Assembly: GCF_964204645.1 (NCBI RefSeq)
Contig: NC_134026.1
Coordinates: 30,132,650 to 30,196,649 of the forward strand
From: Tubulanus polymorphus
Taxonomy: Eukaryota; Nemertea; Palaeonemertea; Tubulaniformes; Tubulanidae
DNA length: 64,000 bases
Direction: 5' to 3'
Shown here piece by piece: positions 45,907 through 59,090 of this stretch. Numbering within the stretch: position 1 is the first letter of the stretch; each line of letters opens with the position of its first letter. The position numbers were made by a program, and so were the translations under genes. The notes below the pieces were generated by a model. It ran no database searches. It had not been told where the DNA came from and saw only the letters and a program-made list of their open reading frames with translations.

Positions 45907-48900
45907 CGTCTGGTTTATGATTCGACTAAACCTGGAAAATCCGCGGGGACTTTTTGTTTAAAAGATTTTCGATGTTATCTAGCAAACGATCTTCCTGGTT
46001 CGTGCATATATCCTCTACTGTCAATAGTCATGATATAGAACTTTTGTTTTGAATCATACATTTATTCAATGCAACAAAAAAAGCGCCCGAGTCAATAAAG
46101 AGTTTATGCTGATAATTACTGTTATGTTTGCAACTTCCATGTATATACAAAAATTTTACCGTTTTGCCATTTTATTCCATTTTTAATGAGGGGTCCAGAG
46201 TTTTCATGCATTAAAAGTATTCTCGTTTCATTTTATTTGGTTGCAGAAAATGGAGACAGTTCCAACGTAAAAAAGTGCTCCAAAACAGAAAACATATAAA
46301 CATTCTATAGTAGATACTACAGCTCGAGGAATAAACCAAACCTTTTAGACCAATCATCTCACTCTACGTACGTACACAACGTACGCAGTCTACACGACGA
46401 AACATTTTAGAAAAAGAACACCAGACAAACATCGAAATGCCCCACAGAAAATGTTTATAATGTAATACATCGGTGTTAGGTTACTACAAAACAATGGTTT
46501 TTTTAATGACAGAGTCTAAAGTTATGTAGTGCATTATTGTCTACATTTTGAATTTTCAGAAATAACCAGGAGCAAAATTACGCTCGCTTTCGACGACAAT
46601 GAAACCAAATTATGGCTTATAACTATGACAGATATAAATGACGCCTAATGGAATACATCACCGTCACCAATTACTAACATTTGTAAACTAATTCGATTAA
46701 ATGAAAGTGGACGTTCGTTCGTATATGCGTATACATTTCATATGTTACTGGACAATCGTAGATGTTATTAATCTCACGCAGATCTGCGTTGTAAATCACA
46801 ATGTAGTCCCGCTGGGTTTTACCAACAACATTTCATATTATCTCAAAAAGCTGTTTGTACAAAGAGAACACAGAAGTGTCGTTTTCGGGGAAAATTTTCA
46901 ATCGCTGAATGAATGCATTTTGTAACTGTAGAAATCCATTGTGCATTGGAAGTAGATTTTAAAACTTTGTTATAAAAACAAGTGGAACTGCTGCTGGATG
47001 AGTCAAAGGTAAATACATTGCAATTCGCATGATTTGAAATTTTAATTTCAACATTATCTCTTTTGAAAAAGAACAATTTTTTTGCATCAGGAATTCAGAA
47101 TATTTGAATACATTTGGATATCAGAACTGAAACTGAGGTTTGTGTTGTCATGATTCGGCTAACTGACGAATTGTTTTGTCATTTTATCTAGATTGAACCT
47201 CGCATGGAGTGCCATGATAAGGTAGATATATATATATATTTATGGTACTCACATTTTTCGGGGCCACCCTGGAGCTAATAGAATCGCATTAGTGATGTGT
47301 GAATGCGAATAGATATGAACCCTGGAGACGAAAGGAAACAAATCAACCCACAAAACTCTTTGTTCCATTTACATTATTTCCTTCTTGTATCGTAGCAACT
47401 AATGAGCGACTGACGTGCATGAAATAGTTCTAAGTTTTAGTTTCATTTCTATTAATACAATTAACTGGAAGCTCACAAGTCATTCTTGAGAACTCAAAAC
47501 ATCGGTAGTTTTAATATCAACCCATCCGCCAGATAATAATTTGTTGTTTATGAACACACCCAAGTACAACAGGAACTCGTGGCTCATTTCATTATTCCTG
47601 AGGGCAAATTTCGAAACGAAACAATTTACCCTGGTAATATAATGCGTGCAGTTTGATCTAATCAGTCAGCGCCGATCCAGCTCAAAACACGTACGTATTC
47701 TATGTTTCTGTTAATGGCAACATATCCCTTTTAATATCTGATATTTTCAAAGGAATATAACCATTATACTGTTTATAACGTCACGTATGTGAATAGTCGA
47801 GGGAAGAGTTAGTCGTTACCAAGCATACTAGAACCAGAATGAACTCATTCTAGTATCCCTAAGGGTAACATGAACTATGCTCACTGTTAATAGGGTTTTC
47901 ACAGCGTATCAAAAATTTTTTCCTTTTTACCGATATTTTATGCAGGTGTCATTTTAGTTGTCATCCTGAGTTTATTTGTCGTCTCGGTGCTACAGTTTCT
48001 CCCCAATATTTCATATTTCTTCCCAAGAATACATAAAATACATGAATTCCGTCGTTAATCGCTTACCTTGAAATTTTGATTAAATATTTCTCGGTCTTTT
48101 TCCAATTTTGCTTATTGATACAACTCGATATGAATTGTTTACAGCCTTATCGGATTGGAATATTATATGATTAAAACATGAAGTGCAGTGATGGATGATA
48201 CCCCCAGCATGCTTGAAAAACCCCATCACATGAAGAAAAAACTGCGAAGCGTTTGAAGCGTCGACTCGATTTCTATGAGCTATTTTCAAAAATCTTTTGA
48301 AACAGTTTTGTAAATGGCACATAGAGAAACATCAATAATACTCTCGTAGTTTTTTCTCCACTTTGTGAATTTTTCGTTACTTGTTTATTGAAGTCAACTT
48401 CAGTATGAATTTTCCTATCGCCAGAAAACCAAGAGCTCATCATGTATATGTAGAAATATATAATATTTCATTCGAATAGAGAGGGACCGGCGGTAGAGAC
48501 TTACAGAGCTCTGTTAGCTTTATTAGATTAGCGATATTTAATAATATACGACCAGATGGTGTTTTGTGAATATATCTAATCCACTCACGGGAAGCGGAAA
48601 ATATACGTGAGATACATAGGATCCAGTTCCGCGTAAATTAAGAGTTAACTCTGAGTTTGAATTAGTTCATTTTTTAACGTTTTAGCTCTTAGTTCAATCT
48701 TAGCTCTGAGGTGTGGAAACCGTTCCTGATATTTTACTGTCATCTCACGTAAAACTTTTTTCGCTCAGTATTTTACCTGCGAAGCATAAAGCAAGTATTT
48801 CGACATAAATGACAGGCTGATTCTATACATAATCCCTCAGTCGCTGATTGGCTGGTTGCAGGGTAAAGCCGAAATTAGCTTTGAGAAAGATCTAACTTTG

Positions 48901-48970
48901 GATCAGGTCAATCAGTCAGTACCTACATTCAGTCTAAAAGTACGATAGTCCTCTGTAGAAGACATCTTCA
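45907..48970. other. Gene-free stretch
   Basis: No supported coding exon; a 74-residue plus ORF at 46701 and an 80-residue minus ORF at 48322 have no family features. A short (TA)n run lies near 47227-47242. AT-rich unique-looking sequence otherwise. Confidence 0.4.
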
Positions 48971-49108
48971 ATGTTTAGAGTAATGAACGTCATCGGGATA
49001 AAGGGAGCAGTTGTGGTATTCATTATTATGACATCGGTTAGTACTGCAGTCAATACGGCATATTCACCAGTTTTACCAACGCAGGAAAACTATATTCATA
49101 AACGAAGG
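48971..49108 (+). CDS. Isolated first exon encoding a signal peptide
   Basis: ATG at 48971 opens about 46 residues: a short basic start (MFRVMNVIGIKG), a hydrophobic core (AVVVFIIMTSVSTAV), then a hydrophilic part ending in YIHKR. A good donor (AAG before GTAAAA) follows at 49108/49109, phase 2. This is typical of exon 1 of a secreted protein or peptide precursor. No downstream exon could be attached with confidence; a possible acceptor near 50838 (ATTTCAG) opens only a short frame. Confidence 0.45.
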
Positions 49109-51113
49109 TAAAATTGAAGAATGCAACAGTTTTATAATTTAAAAATCATATTTGATCGAAGCGTTAATCATTTGAATCAATGTATATAGAAATAATGGAT
49201 AATGTTGGAACGACCAGTAACGTACCGTAGTTTGCTCGGTGTGAGCATATATTTCATCAATCATTGGAATGCTCTTTCCGTTTCAAAAAATACAATTTTT
49301 AGTATGTAAGGCTACTGTAAATAATGAAATTCTATGACTTGTATGCTCATTCACGTAAAGTGACGTTTTATATCGTTACTTTCATTGCTAAAATCATTCA
49401 GTTTCCAGTCGTTCTAAAATAACCTATGCAACAAAACTGTTTCTAGATCAATAACAAAAAATGAGTGTTGTTTGTTGTCAGTAAACGTTTTCCCGATCAT
49501 CTATTTAAACGTTTTCCTGTGAATAGGAAACGTGCGAATACGTTGTTTTAAGTGAGAACGCAGCATTAATAGTTATCTATATATAATATTATCTACATAT
49601 AATAGTTATTTATAGTTATCATCATTCGAGCGTATATGGTGATTGAAATAAGGCCGTAAAAACCGTTTCAATGATGTTCATATTGATACCTAGTATGCGT
49701 TTTTAAAGGGGTTCTGCTGAATCGATGTACACTACATCATCAATATATTGGCGCTTCAAAATAACAATTACAATAAATTATGAATTTTGGCGTTTATTTT
49801 ATAGGTAAATGTATTTCATAACTCTTATTCTATTTTTGATAAATTTTAATAATCATTTTTTGATGCATGTGCGCTACCTCGTCCAATTCACGGTCAATTC
49901 ATTTCAATTATCGGTATATTAGAATCCAAAATATCATCATTGATCCTTTTTATATGATTTTTACAATATCATCGATTATCGGCAATATCCAGCAATATTG
50001 TGTCATTTTCCAGTTAGTTTTCATGTTCAGTTTTCTATTCGTCAAAACGTGAAAATCTAAGAATCAAAAGGTGACGACAAACATGTATCATACATTGCAT
50101 GGATACATAAACCGTTGAGTGATTACACTGTAGATTAGATTTTTAGGATGAATAATGTAAAAGGGACAACGCAATGTATTCTGTCAATTTATATTCGTAG
50201 CAGAGTCGTTTTTATCATCAGTAATCTCTGTAAACGTTCATCTGAATCCTTTTCATACTTATCTAGCATGAAAATGTATGCAGAAACCTAGACGCCTTTA
50301 AAGAGAAACGAATATCCTTCAAGTATCGGAATATATGACAAGTATAAACACAATCAACTACATACAACTCTTAGCTTCCAATAATATTTGACGCAATATA
50401 CGGTACCCATAACGCGCTGCCGTTACATAACGTTTCAATAGAGTATTTTCTGAAAGAATTCAGTGCGTGATGAATATGAACCGTGAAAAACGACCACTTC
50501 ATCGATATATACAGAATTCTGTTGTATCGGTGTTATCCTATCGGTTGCACCAAATATTGAATTCTGTTTTTATTGGTGTCTTCCCCAGCGGTTGCACCCA
50601 ATATTGCCTATTCCAAAGTATTCAATGATCGTATATATATATGATGTATGTTCACGATCCAGTCCACGATACAACTCCCTATCGCTCTCAAAACAATCTT
50701 ACGGTTAGACTTTTTAGATTTTTATAAATTTGTCGCTGATCGGTGTTTACTGAATTGACAATGTGGAACACTCACAATGATCGATCGTTTATTCATCTAT
50801 TGAAAAAGCTGCAAGCAAACAGTTTGAAATGATTTCAGAACTGTTCAGTCGTTCAGTGTCAGTACCTCTGCACGAATGAAGTTCCAATTGATAGTTATCT
50901 ATAGGTCCTAGACCGCACGTTCATCCGGTAAATTGTTGTTTGAATAATTCATGATGACTTAACGGCTGGCCCGCGTATCTTATCTTTAAATGTTGGGAAT
51001 CTCCCTGTCCTTCAATATCGTAATAATTGCATGAATCTCTAATTTCTAGGTCCTAGTTACGGTAATAGGTAATGGCGATGTGAATCGTAGTAATGAGTAA
51101 CGCCAAGAGTTAG
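49109..51113. other. Region upstream of the Kv cluster
   Basis: No firm coding exon. It may contain later exon(s) of the 48971 gene and the promoter of the first Kv gene. A duplicated phrase (CCTATCGGTTGCACC...ATATTG at about 50538 and CCCAGCGGTTGCACCC...ATATTG at about 50585) is the only local repeat noticed. Confidence 0.4.
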
Positions 51114-53484
51114 ATGAAGATAATTGATTTATCGGTGATGATGGCTAATAATCGAGATACTGATACCGCAACCATGCAACGTATTAACGTCAATATTACC
51201 GGTAAAAAGTACGAGATATTAAAAACAACTCTGCAAAAATTCCCTAACACTCGTCTGGCGAAACTGGACGAAACTCAGGAAAATTATGACGGAGAAAAAG
51301 ACGAGTATTATTTCGAAAGGGACCCGACGGTGTTCGAATCTGTGATTAACTATTATAGAACGGGAGAGCTTCACGTACCTCTGTCATTGTGCGGTCCTGT
51401 AGTCAAAACAGAACTCGAATATTGGGGAATTTCAGATCGAAATATAGAAAGATGTTGCTGGCCACACTATAGTCAATTTCAAACACAAAAGACAAGTTTG
51501 TTGAAATACGAGAAATCGACGGTTTACCAAGTGAATTCTACGAATGTACCTTATACACGGTTTGGTAGATGGAGGCACGCGGCCTGGATATTCCTGGAGA
51601 ATCCACAATCATCTCGATATGCGGTGGTAAGTACATGAATATCTACACCAAACCGGTCTTATCTAAATGTACTATTTACTAGAGTCACCAGGGCCGGATA
51701 AATAACTATTAACGTCGGATGAACGAGGAGGAGACAAGTACATATTACTGGGGAAAAATGACGAATAAGTGGAACACAAAAATGAAACAAGTTAATTTTC
51801 ATCTGTCGACCGCAATTGTCCGGTTCATATCAATTAAGCTCTATAATCAAATACAACCCGTTGTTACTCAACACAACCAATCAGACTTGTGTGTTGTATG
51901 TACCCGTGTCTTCAGCTGCTATTATCATCAATATCAATTTACCCGTATATAACAGCGCTTCCTGATTTTTTATACGTATTATTTTGCAACAATCATTTCA
52001 ATGTTCTACCCTCATCTTGATTTGAAGATAAAGTTAGATCGATGAATTAAGTGATAAGATCTTATCTTTTTGATTTTCACTATTTGCGAAAGAAATTTCA
52101 AGCAAACACGTTCTAGCGACTTACAGGAAGTTGTTTCATAGTTCTCATTTAGATTTGCCTAATAATAATAATATCTAGTTCATCATCAATTGAAAGGAAT
52201 ACAAAATTACAAAAGGAACATAATACATGGAACATGATAGAATTAGTAGATCGATGATAAGGGCCTGAACAGAGCCTTTCAAGGAGGTGCAATCACTAGG
52301 ACGTTCACTCCCTCAAAATAGAACATTTTTCGCGAGTGAAATATTCACCTCGATCCAGATATTCATTAATTTTGCTGTTAAATGAAAGCGTAGTCATAAT
52401 AGATGTATAAATACATAGATAGAGAAAATGTAATGATATATTCTATTGAATTTTTCAGGCATATTCTCTATTTTCACTCGGTGTAATCATTATATCAATA
52501 ATGATTCTGATAATCTCAACGATGCCTCAACTGCAAGAGAAAATGACGAAAAATGATTGGGCCATATATCACGGTGTTAGTGTTGATGATATATTAGAGG
52601 ATGATCCTGATTACTGGGACGACGAGGACTCGCATCGAAACCGATCTTATCCACGATTCTTTACGGACAAATATCCGCCTGACCCGATGAATAGAACTAC
52701 CGCGAGAAAACCAAGAAAATTCCACATCGATAAAAAATTGCGCCGCGCACCGGAAGTTTTCGAAACGATGAACATCGCATGCGCGATATTTTTCACTTTG
52801 GAACTTTTAGCTCGATTTCTCGTTTCGCCGAGAAAATTACGTTTTTTCTGTGACGGTTTCAACTTGATCGATTTATTTTGTATAATTCCGATGTACGTGT
52901 GGTGGATTAGCCACGAGTTGAAACCTAAAGAAAGATATCAACAATCTTATCTAGATTTCATTAACGCTTTACAAGTTATACGCGTTTTTCGGGTTCTGCG
53001 GATGATGAAGTACAGTAAAGGATTGTGGGTACTCGTCTATACGGTCAAGGTCAGCTTGTCGGAAATTGCTTTGACGTTCATATTCGTGGGCATGGGCGTT
53101 TTAATTTTCGGGTCTTTGATCCACTACGCCGACGATAGGAAAACATTCGTAGACATACCCACCGGGTTTTGGTGGGCTATAGTTACCATGACAACAGTCG
53201 GATACGGAGACAAATATCCGACGACGACTGGTGGATACATTCTCGGTTCGCTGTGTAGTATTAGCGGCGTAATCGTGATCGCGCTCACTGTTCCTATAGT
53301 CGTCAATAACTTCTTGTTATTCTATCAACACGGCAAATCTCTATCCGAATGTATCTCACGCAACGAACTACAAACCGAGGCTAACGGCGGCAGTAAAACT
53401 AATAACGAAAATGAAACTTTGGACAATAATCACATAAATGTAGATCGGAGAACAGCCTGGCCTGATGAGAAACCTGTTGCGTGA
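51114..53484 (+). CDS. Voltage-gated K+ channel subunit (non-Shaker Kv class), cluster gene 1
   Basis: Two exons, 51114-51626 and 52459-53484, 512 residues. Exon 1 is the T1 assembly domain (FPNTRLAKLDE, YYFERDPTVFESVINYYRTGELHV), with the zinc motif HX5CX20CC found in Shab, Shaw and Shal channels but not Shaker. Exon 2 starts inside S1 and carries S1-S6. Selectivity filter TTVGYGDKYP is intact. S4 is IRVFRVLRMMK: aligned to Shaker, the first two gating arginines are Asn340 and Gln343, while R346, R349, R352 and K355 remain. S6 has TVPIVVNNF in place of PVPVIVNNF. The S1-S2 loop is long and acidic (DILEDDPDYWDDEDSH). The T1 form GELHVPL resembles Shaw/Kv3, but the assignment is loose. AATAAA at 53506. 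Earlier Met choices (51114, 51135, 51138) differ little. Confidence 0.9.
52170..52325 (+). repeat. 5'-truncated copy of a SINE-like tail, in the intron of Kv gene 1
   Basis: ATCATCAATT...TAGATCGATGATAAGGGCCTGAACAGAGCC...CAATCACTAGGACGTT matches 59249-59352 in order, with small indels. The tRNA-like head seen at 59095 is missing here. The copy lies in the phase-0 intron between T1 and S1 exons. Confidence 0.7.
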
Positions 53485-54223
53485 AGATGGCCGGTTTTGA
53501 GTATCAATAAAATAGAATTTTGTATCGTTTTCGCTGGTATTTACAAGACTGAAATCAACGTTAAATTGAGATATCTTCAATATTTCATAAAATTTCTCCT
53601 ATTTTTCGTTTTGCGCAGTGTATTGCTGTTATTGTTCGTTGTAGATCCACAATAAATTCTTCACTTTCGATGTAATAAAAATTCAATCTCTGTTCATCTC
53701 TGCTGTTGTTATTACAAGCCCCTTTTGTTCGTTGAGATGAGTCTGGTTCACAACACGGTGAATTAGTTTGAGGTAATGTATTAGATGTCCGTGGAGAAAG
53801 AATACTTAATTACCATGGGATCCATTAATTCTACATCGCCGTGTAAAAAGTCACCATAAAAACGATTATTTTTGTCCAGTGTTGCAGTTAAAACGTTACG
53901 TATGATATTATATATATACATTGATTATTGTTTCTCATATCTGTTTTCATTTAACATACGCGTTTCAGTTGATGTGGTGTAAGGTTAATTACTCGACGCA
54001 TTTTCATTTAGTTCCATTTGCAACATTACACATTATAGATGTATCACTAGCCTGAGAGGGATAACGAAAAAAAAGGTTTTACCGCAGAAATTCATGCGAT
54101 CTATTTATTTCGATGAAATCTTATCAGACGCAGAACAACGAACTGAAAGTAAACAGATCAGCTGCGAAAAGCGATTGAAGCTATGATAAGCAAGAAAACG
54201 CTGTAAATTTAAATTGAAGTAAA

Positions 54224-56029
54224 ATGGATGTAAGTATCAAAGGTGCTGATGATTCGATGTTGATTCTCGACGTCGGAGGTCGTAGATTCAAAACATGGCA
54301 ATCGACTCTCCAACGGATCCCGAATACGAGACTAGCGATGTTGAATCACGAATCGAAATATTACAATCGCGAAACTGGTGAATACTTTTTCGATAGAAAT
54401 CCTGACATTTTTGAAAATGTGTTGGATTTCTATCGAACTGGAGAGTTACACGTACCGTTATCTAAATGCGGCTGGTCAGTGAAACTAGAACTGGATTTCT
54501 GGGGAATCAATTGGAAAGATATCAAACGATGTTGCTGGAATCATTTTAATTGTAGCTGGGCCGAAAAAGAAACTTTAGAGAAATTCGACAAAGATGTGAA
54601 CGAAAGAACTCCTCCAAACCGCGGTCACAACGAAGTTTGGATATTTCTGGAATATCCCAAATCTTCAAAATTAGCAACGGTATGATAGACGTTTCTCACT
54701 GTCTTAATATCACAACTATACATCAATAATGATAGCATCAAGAAGGTCTTGCTCGAATAGATAAGCCAATGTGTCTTCGGGTCTTTTAGAATTAATATTT
54801 CGTCACGTATATGTACAACCGGACTCAGGAGATCAATGGTGACTCCACCCTTCGTTTTGGAGTCCATAGTACAATGAATAAAACAAACATCCTGGTTATC
54901 TGATTGTTATTTTAACAAAATATGAAATCGTTGAGGAATTTTATGAAATTGATCGTAATGGATATCCCTATTTACACACATACAACATTAGTTCTGTCCG
55001 AGACGATTTTACAGGCTGTGCAATAATTTCACAGTCATCAGTTAAGGAAATATGATTGTTTTATTTCAGAAATGGTTTTTTTTGCAGATATATTCAGTGC
55101 TGTCCTACTTGGCTATTTTGACATCGGTGTTGATCATCATTATATCGACTTTAGAAGTGTTTCGACGTAAACCGACAACAAACGAATGGGCCTACTATCT
55201 GAACATGAGCGCCGAAGATGTACAGAACAGTTCTACCTACATCTCGAAACAAAACTTAACTTTTCGTAGTTTTGGAATATTAGTAGCTGAACATTCAGTT
55301 CTATCTTTATTCGCGATCGAATATCTGGTGCGGTTAATCAGCTGTCCTTATAAATTAGAATTTATCAGTCATCCTTTAAATATCGTAGATCTATTAAGCA
55401 TCGTTCCACTGGTAATACAAGCTGTATTCATCTTCGGGCACCCGACATTAAGATTCAGTGATATAGCTCGACGATTATTCAGAGCGTTCGAAGTCGTGCG
55501 TGTATTTCGTCTGTTTCGATTGATAAAGAAATATCGCGGATTTCAAGTGATTCTGTATTCACTGATTCGCAGTAGTGCTGAGATTGCTCTACTTATCGTA
55601 GTTATAGTAATGGGTACGATTCTTTTTGGTTCTCTTATCTATTACGCCGATGATAGAGATATGTTTGACAATATGTTTAGCGGTTTATGGTGGGCTGTTA
55701 TAACTATAACGACTGTCGGATACGGTGATTACTATCCAGTTACACCGTTTGGATATGTGATCGGAACTATATGTGCATTGAGCAGCATGTTGATAGTCGG
55801 TATCTCCGTATCTGAAATCGTCAGCAGTTTCGATATGTATTACAGATACTCGAAGACAGATACGGAAATTGACGAGTCTTCCCGAACGTATCACCCGCCG
55901 GATGTCGAATCGGAAGTTTTTCATCATCCACCCATAGCCGTTAACAGCATTCGAAATGTGGAAAGTAAATGTTTTGAAAATACGTCATACTGTAAAGAAT
56001 TAAGTGTGTTTTCAGCCGAAGTGACCTAG
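54224..56029 (+). CDS. Voltage-gated K+ channel subunit, cluster gene 2
   Basis: Two exons, 54224-54679 and 55088-56029, 465 residues, with the same phase-0 intron as its neighbours. T1 domain: LILDVGGRRFKTW, YFFDRNPDIFENVLDFYRTG, zinc motif HX5CX20CC. Membrane domain: S1 LSYLAILTSVLIIIIS; S4 FRAFEVVRVFRLFRLIKK; pore ITITTVGYGDYYP; S6 MLIVGISVSEIVSSF. Aligned to Shaker, S4 has Glu287 at the second gating-charge position, while R284, R290, R293, R296 and K299 are kept. The S6 PVP hinge is absent (ISVSEIV). The filter is intact, so permeation of K+ is expected if it assembles. It may act as a modifier subunit; this is inference. T1 and S4-S6 are nearly identical to gene 3. AATAAA at 56467. The start Met lies nine residues before a conserved position. 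Confidence 0.92.
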
Positions 56030-56820
56030 ATACAGAACGTGTAGATGAAACGCGTTCCCTAATAATCATTCCATGACAGTTGAATAGCTAGTTACATCAG
56101 TAAAATTATGGAGCGATAGCGAAACTCGACGATTATCGATTCTGTAAAATATGTTTCTGGTTTGTCAGCGTAGTGAATGACTCCTTTGGGAATGATTTTA
56201 TCATGCGCTAATGGTTCATGAAATTTTAGCATTTCAATCGTCGCGTAAATAGTGGATATGAAGCTATGTGTCTCTTACAAAAATTACATTCTGTTACCCA
56301 GAATGTGCCATTCAGAAAACAATGACAAATACAGAGTTCGTCGGCAGCTGTAGATCTGTCTTATCGATATTATCAATTAAGCGTCATTTTGTATGTATCA
56401 AACTGCTCTGTGACAGAATGAACTGCGTAACGACTGGCAGTAGGTGTACTGAAAGATAAATGAAAGAATAAACAGAGGTAAGTTTACTGATGACTCGTTT
56501 GTTTTATTGTTCAAATAGAAACAAATCATTTTAATTTTCTATTATTCATCAACTTTCCAGTAGAGTCCCTCCGGACACTGGTTAATGCTATTAGTTTCAT
56601 ATTGGTCGCGGGTACGTTGTGTTTTTTCTGGGATTTGAACCATCGCGAGTTTCGTGATTGATATTTTCTAAACTAATCATAACAAAAGATTCATAGCAGC
56701 GATGGTAGTAACATAGATGCGAGCAGACGATTACTCGTTCTGTCTGTTGATACTCTGTGCATGAAGCGATCGAAATTTCCAATAACAGTTTACCTCATCG
56801 AGGAAGAACTAAAATGGTGA

Positions 56821-58402
56821 ATGATTGTAGATAAGTGCAGGATATTTTCAGATATGGCAAAAGAGAAAAAAACTACGAAACCGTTTGAGAATGATTTTCT
56901 GATTGTGCTCGACGTCGGAGGTCGTAGATTCAAAACATGGCGGTCAACTCTACAACGGATCCCGAATACGAGACTAGCGATGTTGAATCACGAATCGAAA
57001 TATTACAATCGTGAAACTGGTGAATACTTTTTCGATAGAAATCCTGACATTTTTGAAAATGTGTTGGATTTCTATCGAACTGGAGAGTTACACGTACCGT
57101 TATCTAAATGCGGCTGGTCAGTGAAACTAGAACTGGATTTCTGGGGAATCAATTGGAAAGATATCAAACGATGTTGCTGGAATCATTTTAACTCGAGTTG
57201 GTGCGAAAAGACTACATTAGAAAAATTTGACGAGGATGTTTTGAAACCATTACCGTCAAGTAGTTCTTTGCTTGACAAAGCTTGGCTGTTTCTCGAATAT
57301 CCCAGCTCCTCAAGATGTGCCATGGTTTGTATATACGCGTATGTCAAATACATTTATGAACAATTACTGAATTCAAATGGAAAAGTACAATAAGTAGCTA
57401 GCAACTTAATACCTACTGCAGATCAAATAAATTTCAACTTTTGTAATGCAGGTCCTTGATTAACTACTCCATCACTTTTGTTCTGAATTTTGAATTTGTT
57501 TCTAGTTTGATATATATATGTTTTTGTAGGTGTATTCTACGATTTCGTACCTGGTTATTGTCGGTTCAGTATTGATGATGATCGTATCGACCTTGGAAGA
57601 ATTTCGACGAAGACCATATTCAGACGAATGGGCCAAGTTCTTCGACGTAGAAAAGAGTGCTATAAACGACTCCGTCATCGAAAAACATAAGAATATTACA
57701 TTACCAAATCCCGCAATAGTCATTACAGAGACTGCTTGCCTCAGTTTCTTCATGTTTGAATATTTTACTCGATTTATTTGTTCCCCGGATAAATTGAAGT
57801 TTTTCATCTGTCCTATGAATCTGATAGATCTATTCTGCGTGCTGCATTCTTTAACTATGAACCTCGTTTTCTATTTTTCAACTAGAATGAAATTCGACGA
57901 TTTTGTAAATCGATTATTCAGAGCGTTCGAAGTCGTGCGTGTATTTCGCCTGTTTCGTTTGATGAAAAAATATCGCGGATTTCAAGTGATTCTGTATTCA
58001 CTGATTCGCAGTAGTGCTGAGATTGCTCTACTTATCGTAGTTATAGTAATGGGTACGATTCTTTTTGGTTCTCTTATCTATTACGCCGATGATAGAGATA
58101 TGTTTGACAATATGTTTAGGGGTTTATGGTGGGCTGTTATTACTATAACGACTGTCGGATACGGTGACTACTATCCAGTTACACCGTTTGGATGCGTGAT
58201 CGGAACTATATGTGCATTGAGCAGCATGTTGATTGTCGGTATCTCCGTATCTGAAATTGTCAGCAGTTTCGATATGTATTACAGATACTCGAAGACAGAT
58301 ACGGAAATTGACGAGCCGTCCAGAACATATCGTGCTCCTGACGTACAACCAGATGTTTTTCTGGTTCCAAATAGAAGAAAACCGCTGGGTATTTCAGTGT
58401 GA
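56821..58402 (+). CDS. Voltage-gated K+ channel subunit, cluster gene 3
   Basis: Two exons, 56821-57324 and 57530-58402: 458 residues, or 447 if Met at 56854 is used (it follows a TTTTCAG acceptor-like site, so the shorter form is plausible). T1 and zinc motif as in gene 2. S1 STISYLVIVGSVLMMIVS; S4 FRAFEVVRVFRLFRLMKK with Glu302 (from the longer start) at the second charge position; pore TTVGYGDYYP; S6 GISVSEIVSSF without PVP. S1-S3 and the C-terminus (RAPDVQPDVFLVPNRRK) differ from gene 2, while T1 and S4-S6 are almost the same at nucleotide level. The S2-S3 linker FSTRMKFDD also differs. AATAAA at 58886. Confidence 0.92.
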
Positions 58403-59090
58403 AGCCTAGTATATCGAATATCGTTTTTACTCCATAAATATTTATGTGATATGCAAAATATTGAAAATGAGATGTTGTATCATATTTTTTTTACTCGGGA
58501 AAAAATTTCACGGTTAGATCGTGAACTTTATTATCTCTTGACGACGAGTTTTGAAAGTTGAGAGGAATATGGATATTGATTAAATCTAGAACACGGTGTT
58601 CAACAGTATAACAGCTGATGAGTGATATCAATTAGAATGGGCTGCATATGACAAACGTATACGCCCGATACGCGCGGCCAGTTAACTATCAACTCTCATT
58701 TTACATTTCATCCATCGCTCAAAAAGTTCAATTGCATTCTTTGCGACAAGAGCTTATAAAAACTCTGATAATATTCTGATTATATGTAATTAATGATTTG
58801 TTATAATGCTATATTTAACTAGTTTACCTCTTTCTTCAAGTTCCTTTCTAAAATATCTGTCAGTGATTTTACGATGCTTTTTCTAAATAAAATACGGTTT
58901 GCAAAAAGTTACATTTTTTCGTATGTGGTTTTGTCCGTAAGTTTAAGTAACGGATTCGTTAGACTTGTCTCATTCTGTTGAGTATGTTCTGAATGAATGG
59001 TTGCGGGACATACATGAGGAGATTCCCATTTATAATCGCGTCACTGGAGATTCCACTCTATGAATTTCAGACGAGCACGACTGTCACCGA
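58403..59090. other. 3' flank of Kv gene 3
   Basis: Contains the gene 3 3' UTR, with AATAAA at 58886-58891. No coding exon or repeat noticed. Confidence 0.5.
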
